In this document: positions 4,971 to 7,496 of the stretch, piece after piece
Layout of the letters: every line of letters begins with the position of its first letter
Position numbering within the stretch: position 1 is the stretch's first letter
Source of the DNA: Planctomycetota bacterium
Lineage (GTDB): Bacteria; Planctomycetota; B129-G9
Direction of reading: 5' to 3'
NCBI GenBank assembly: GCA_003644325.1
Contig: QNCA01000057.1
Span: 1-7,496 of the forward strand
DNA length: 7,496 bases
Program-made: the position numbers and the translations under genes
The notes under the pieces: model-generated
What the model saw: only the letters and a program-made list of their open reading frames with translations
Databases searched by the model: none
Told to the model about the DNA's origin: nothing

Positions 4971-6127
4971 AACGCTCGGCGAAATGCTTACTGCTTGCGG
5001 CTTTTGTGGTATGGGCACTTGTTTGCGCCGGCGCACCGTGCCCGGCACGGGGCGGCACGGAGCAAGGGCCGGAGGTCGATTCGCTGGTCGAGCAACTTTG
5101 CAGCGAGTACTACTACCGGCGGGAGCATGCCCTCGGCGAACTCATCAGGCGCGACGAGGCGGCCACGCCTGCGATGCTCGCCGCCCTGAAAAGCGACAAC
5201 TACCACGTGCGCGAGGCGGCCGTCCGGTTTCTGGAGGCTGTCGCCGAACCCGAGACGTCACCGCAATTGCTTGACGCCCTCAAGGCGAGCAAGGAGGTCG
5301 AGGTCGTTACCGGCCTGACGCGCCTGCTGGCCCGGCTTGAATGTGAGGACGCAATCGGGCACGTCCGGGGGTTGCTGTCCGACGAGAGTTCAAAGGTCCG
5401 CGCGGCAGCCGTTGACGCGCTGGCGGCGCTTGGAGACCGCGACAGTATCGGGGAAATCCGCGCCCTTGTCGGCGACGAGTTCTCCGAGGTACGGATAGCC
5501 GTCGTGAAAGCCCTGGCAGCCTTTCACGCGACGGAGTCCGGAAAGGACGTGCTCGCTTTATTCAAGAAGGAAAGAATCCCCGAGGTTCGGCGGGCGGCGG
5601 TTGAATGCCTCGGTGAACTGAAAGTGGAGGGGGCCGTGCCGCTGCTTGTGGAAGCGGTAAAAGACGAAGATTCGCCCATCTTCCTGCGGGCCGTAGAGGC
5701 GCTGGCAAAAATAGGCGGCGATGAGGCGCGCGAGGCGCTTATCGACCTGCTCATGCGTTCCGATGACCTGGAGTTGCTCGAAGTTTCATCCTCCGCAGTC
5801 GGACAAATGGGGGAAAGCGCCATACCGGTTCTGGAAGAGAAACTGGAAAAACTCGCCCAGGACGCGGACGGTCGCTGGAAGATAATGAACGCCTTCGGCA
5901 AAATGGGTAAATACGTCATTCCCCATTTCACAAGATTCCTCGAATCCGAAACCTATCCCTTCTACAAGGACAGGGCATCCCTGATGATGCTGGAAGTCGT
6001 GAAGCGAGAGTACGATATAACCCTGGACCCCAAAGACTACCGCCTGATTTACGACGAACCGTTCAAGGAATGGGAGAGGAAAATAGAAAACTGGAAGAAA
6101 TGGTGGGACGAACACAAGGACGATTAA
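4967..6127 (+). CDS. Secreted HEAT-repeat protein
   Basis: From ATG 4967 the product has 386 residues. It opens with a clear Sec signal peptide: MKRSAK, a hydrophobic run at 8-20, and a cleavage region near AGAPCPARGG (21-30). The cysteines at 20 and 24 lack a proper lipobox, so a lipoprotein is unlikely. Residues about 37-345 are HEAT/PBS-lyase-like helical repeats of about 31 residues, recognisable by VREAAVRFLEAVA, VRAAAVDALAALG, VRIAVVKALAAF and VRRAAVECLGELK; roughly eight are seen. The tail (about 350-386) is rich in Trp, Lys and Glu (WERKIENWKKWWDEHKDD). Such repeats bind proteins and have no catalytic residues. ATG 4865, 34 codons upstream, is in frame but would bury the signal peptide, so 4967 is preferred despite a weak ribosome binding site. 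It follows serS by 117 bases on the same strand. Partner unknown. Confidence 0.82.
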   Translation: MKRSAKCLLLAAFVVWALVCAGAPCPARGGTEQGPEVDSLVEQLCSEYYYRREHALGELIRRDEAATPAMLAALKSDNYHVREAAVRFLEAVAEPETSPQLLDALKASKEVEVVTGLTRLLARLECEDAIGHVRGLLSDESSKVRAAAVDALAALGDRDSIGEIRALVGDEFSEVRIAVVKALAAFHATESGKDVLALFKKERIPEVRRAAVECLGELKVEGAVPLLVEAVKDEDSPIFLRAVEALAKIGGDEAREALIDLLMRSDDLELLEVSSSAVGQMGESAIPVLEEKLEKLAQDADGRWKIMNAFGKMGKYVIPHFTRFLESETYPFYKDRASLMMLEVVKREYDITLDPKDYRLIYDEPFKEWERKIENWKKWWDEHKDD

Positions 6128-6148
6128 CGCCGGGGAGGCCGGATTCCA

Positions 6149-6165
6149 AGACTGACAATCGGTCT
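6149..6165. terminator. Weak hairpin between convergent genes
   Basis: AGACTGA (6149-6155) pairs with TCGGTCT (6159-6165) with one G-U around a CAA loop, in the 40-base gap between two convergent genes. The position suits a shared terminator, but neither strand has a T-run after it and the stem is short. It may only slow polymerase. Confidence 0.25.
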
Positions 6166-6167
6166 CT

Positions 6168-7322
6168 TCAACGCACAAAAGTTGCCACCAACCGCCCCAC
6201 CTGTTGTGCGCATTCCGCCAGCCTTTTCCCCGCATCCGCCCGAATATCCGCGCCCTCAGCAGGAGGACGGCAGACGAAGTAGGCGTCGATACCGTGAGCC
6301 GGAATCTTCTCCGCGCCCTTTTCCGCCGTGCCGCCTATGGCTACCACGGGTATGCCGAACCTCTTCGCGATTCCCGCCACGCCGACCGGCACCTTGCCGC
6401 ACACCGTCTGGGCGTCCAGTTTTCCTTCGCCGGTAATCACCAGGTCGTGACCCTTGATGCGCTCTTCGAGTCCCGTCAAGCCCGCGATGAGATTGAACCC
6501 GGCGCACAGTCTCGCGCCCAAGAATGCGCGAAGCCCGCCCGCCAGACCGCCGGCCGCGCCGGCCATCTTCATCCTCGCCGGCGATACTCCCGTGTCCCGC
6601 TCTACGATTTGCGCGAAATGGCGAAGGTTCTCGTCCAGGCGTTTGACCTTTGCCGGTGAAGGAGCCGCGGAGAACTTTTGCGGGCCAAAGACATACGCCG
6701 CGCCCCTCTCGCCGACCAGAGGATTGTTCACGTCGCAGGCCACGTCTATTTCAACCAAGGGCGCGTCGGGGTGCGCCAGCGGGAGCATCTGCGAGAGGTC
6801 TATTCGCCTCAATCCTGCCAGGCCCGCATTGCCCGGCGCTATTTGCCCGCCCCGGCCGTTCAGCAATCCCGCGCCGAGCGCCTGCGCCATGCCCGCTCCG
6901 CCGTCAACAGTCGCACTGTCGCCCACCCCGATTATTATCCTCTCCGCGCCGCGAAGGATCGCCGCCTTGATGAGTTCGCCGGTTCCGTACGTCGTTGCCT
7001 TGAAAGGATCGCGCTCATCCCTGCTCAACAGGGAAATTCCGGAGACCGCCGCCATTTCAATTATGGCCGTCCTGCCGCCCTCAATGACGCCGTAGCGAGC
7101 CCTGACCTCTCCGCCGAGCGGGCCGTGTGCGCGCGCGTAGCGGAATCCGCCGCCGCATGCGCGGACTACCGCCTCTACCGTGCCCCTGCCGCCGTCCGCC
7201 GCGGGCAGACAGGTCGTGCGAAAGCGCCTGGAGGCCCGTGCAAGCCCTGCGGCTATATGTCGCGCGGCCTCCGCCGCACTGAGTGTGCCCTTGAATGCGC
7301 CTGGTACCACGGCTATCTTCAT
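6168..7322 (-). CDS. Glycerate kinase (GarK/GlxK family)
   Basis: A 384-residue glycerate kinase of the GarK/GlxK family (Pfam Gly_kinase), which phosphorylates D-glycerate with ATP, usually to 2-phosphoglycerate, feeding glycolysis from glyoxylate, glucarate or serine breakdown. Family signatures in order: MKIAVVPGAFKGTLSA (1-16, usually DSFKGSLSA), PAADGGRGT (40-48), GVGDSATVDGGAGM (132-145), CDVNNPLVGERGAAYVFGPQ (196-215), GAAGGLAGGLRAFLGA (255-270), DLVITGEGKLDAQT (293-306) and GKVPVGVA (309-316). Length is normal and no frame damage is seen. Small departures are PGAF for DSF and GDSAT for the common GGSAT. The start is the only sensible ATG for the conserved N-terminus. No Shine-Dalgarno precedes it, and the -10 at 7329-7334 would place the first base of the mRNA on the A of ATG. 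It stands alone, convergent with the HEAT gene. Confidence 0.93.
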   Translation of the reverse strand: MKIAVVPGAFKGTLSAAEAARHIAAGLARASRRFRTTCLPAADGGRGTVEAVVRACGGGFRYARAHGPLGGEVRARYGVIEGGRTAIIEMAAVSGISLLSRDERDPFKATTYGTGELIKAAILRGAERIIIGVGDSATVDGGAGMAQALGAGLLNGRGGQIAPGNAGLAGLRRIDLSQMLPLAHPDAPLVEIDVACDVNNPLVGERGAAYVFGPQKFSAAPSPAKVKRLDENLRHFAQIVERDTGVSPARMKMAGAAGGLAGGLRAFLGARLCAGFNLIAGLTGLEERIKGHDLVITGEGKLDAQTVCGKVPVGVAGIAKRFGIPVVAIGGTAEKGAEKIPAHGIDAYFVCRPPAEGADIRADAGKRLAECAQQVGRLVATFVR

Positions 7323-7328
7323 GCCGTA

Positions 7329-7357
7329 AGTATAAGAGCCCGCAAGTCACAAAGCAA
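7329..7357 (-). promoter_or_regulatory. Promoter of glycerate kinase, leaderless arrangement
   Basis: On the minus strand, TTGCTT (7357-7352) and TATACT (7334-7329) are separated by exactly 17 bases. Only six bases separate the -10 box from the ATG, so the normal start point falls on the A of the start codon. The -10 matches five of six consensus bases; the -35 is weak. The absence of a ribosome binding site agrees with a leaderless mRNA. Confidence 0.5.
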
Positions 7358-7496
7358 CGCCATCCCACAAACGAAACCTATTGCTTTTTGATTGGATAAA
7401 GAAACACCCGGCACGGTGACGCTCACCAATCTGCTCGAGTTGACTGACTTTTTCTGGATGATGGTGGGTGCTTGATTATAATCTGCCGTTTCACAA
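7358..7496. other. Intergenic end region, no gene seen
   Basis: No coding frame is supported here. GGTGA (7415-7419) and TCACC (7423-7427) form a palindrome around CGC. GATTGG (7390-7395) can pair with CCAATC (7426-7431), which shares bases with that palindrome. TATAAT stands at 7477-7482 inside the palindrome GATTATAATC (7474-7483) and may be the -10 of a gene beyond the window. The TTGACT at 7440-7445 is 31 bases away, too far to be its -35. Confidence 0.4.
7417..7434 (+). repeat. Imperfect repeat, right copy
   Basis: This partner of 1-18 matches it at 14 of 18 bases on the same strand. It overlaps the GGTGA-CGC-TCACC palindrome, whereas the left copy begins with the related TGAC-A-GTCA. 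Both copies sit in gene-free DNA that flanks the annotated genes. Confidence 0.25.

Noticed and set aside
6678..7391. 237-codon plus-strand frame opposite glycerate kinase
   Set aside because: It is a shadow frame; the minus-strand product carries all family motifs.
7440..7482. TTGACT and TATAAT considered as one promoter
   Set aside because: The spacer is 31 bases, far outside the 16-19 needed; only the -10 could be real.

Overview
The window looks like chromosomal DNA of a bacterium with a fairly GC-rich genome and compact gene packing. The organism cannot be named from the sequence. The serine-tRNA ligase has the LNNT..ASPRIL form of motif 3 known from Thermus-type enzymes. The nucleoside genes resemble those of anaerobes and deep-branching candidate phyla more than model proteobacteria. 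I see no phage, transposon, CRISPR, rRNA or tRNA genes.

Layout: (1) 1-545 holds no convincing protein gene but is rich in regulation. Tandem hairpins lie at 19-47 and 58-88. A near-consensus sigma-70 promoter (162-190) starts a transcript of about 350 nt ahead of the first gene. That leader carries a structured region, a strong intrinsic terminator (338-376) and an upstream segment that can pair with the terminator's 5' arm. This is the architecture of a riboswitch or attenuator. (2) 546-1127 is an ECF-type sigma factor with no recognisable anti-sigma gene beside it. (3) 1128-1438 is a gap with a foldable stretch of about 103 nt, a doubtful 40-codon reading frame, a short direct repeat and an extended -10 promoter. 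(4) 1439-4849 is a tightly overlapping three-gene unit: a purine nucleoside phosphorylase of the MTAP/MTIP family, an amidohydrolase that should deaminate a 5'-modified adenosine, and serS. (5) 4967-6127 is a secreted HEAT-repeat protein. (6) 6168-7322 on the minus strand is a glycerate kinase whose best promoter would make a leaderless mRNA. (7) 7358-7496 is intergenic and contains a palindrome. Part of it resembles the first 18 bases of the window.

Working together: the deaminase (6-amino to 6-oxo purine nucleoside) and the phosphorylase (Asn where adenine-specific MTAPs have Asp) fit successive steps, such as methylthioadenosine to methylthioinosine to hypoxanthine plus methylthioribose-1-phosphate. 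5'-deoxyadenosine or aminodeoxyfutalosine (menaquinone pathway) are alternative deaminase substrates. The most interesting element is the attenuated leader of the sigma factor gene: an RNA decision appears to control a transcription factor. Its core is reminiscent of GEMM/c-di-GMP-I riboswitches, but key features are missing, so it may be a divergent or undescribed class.
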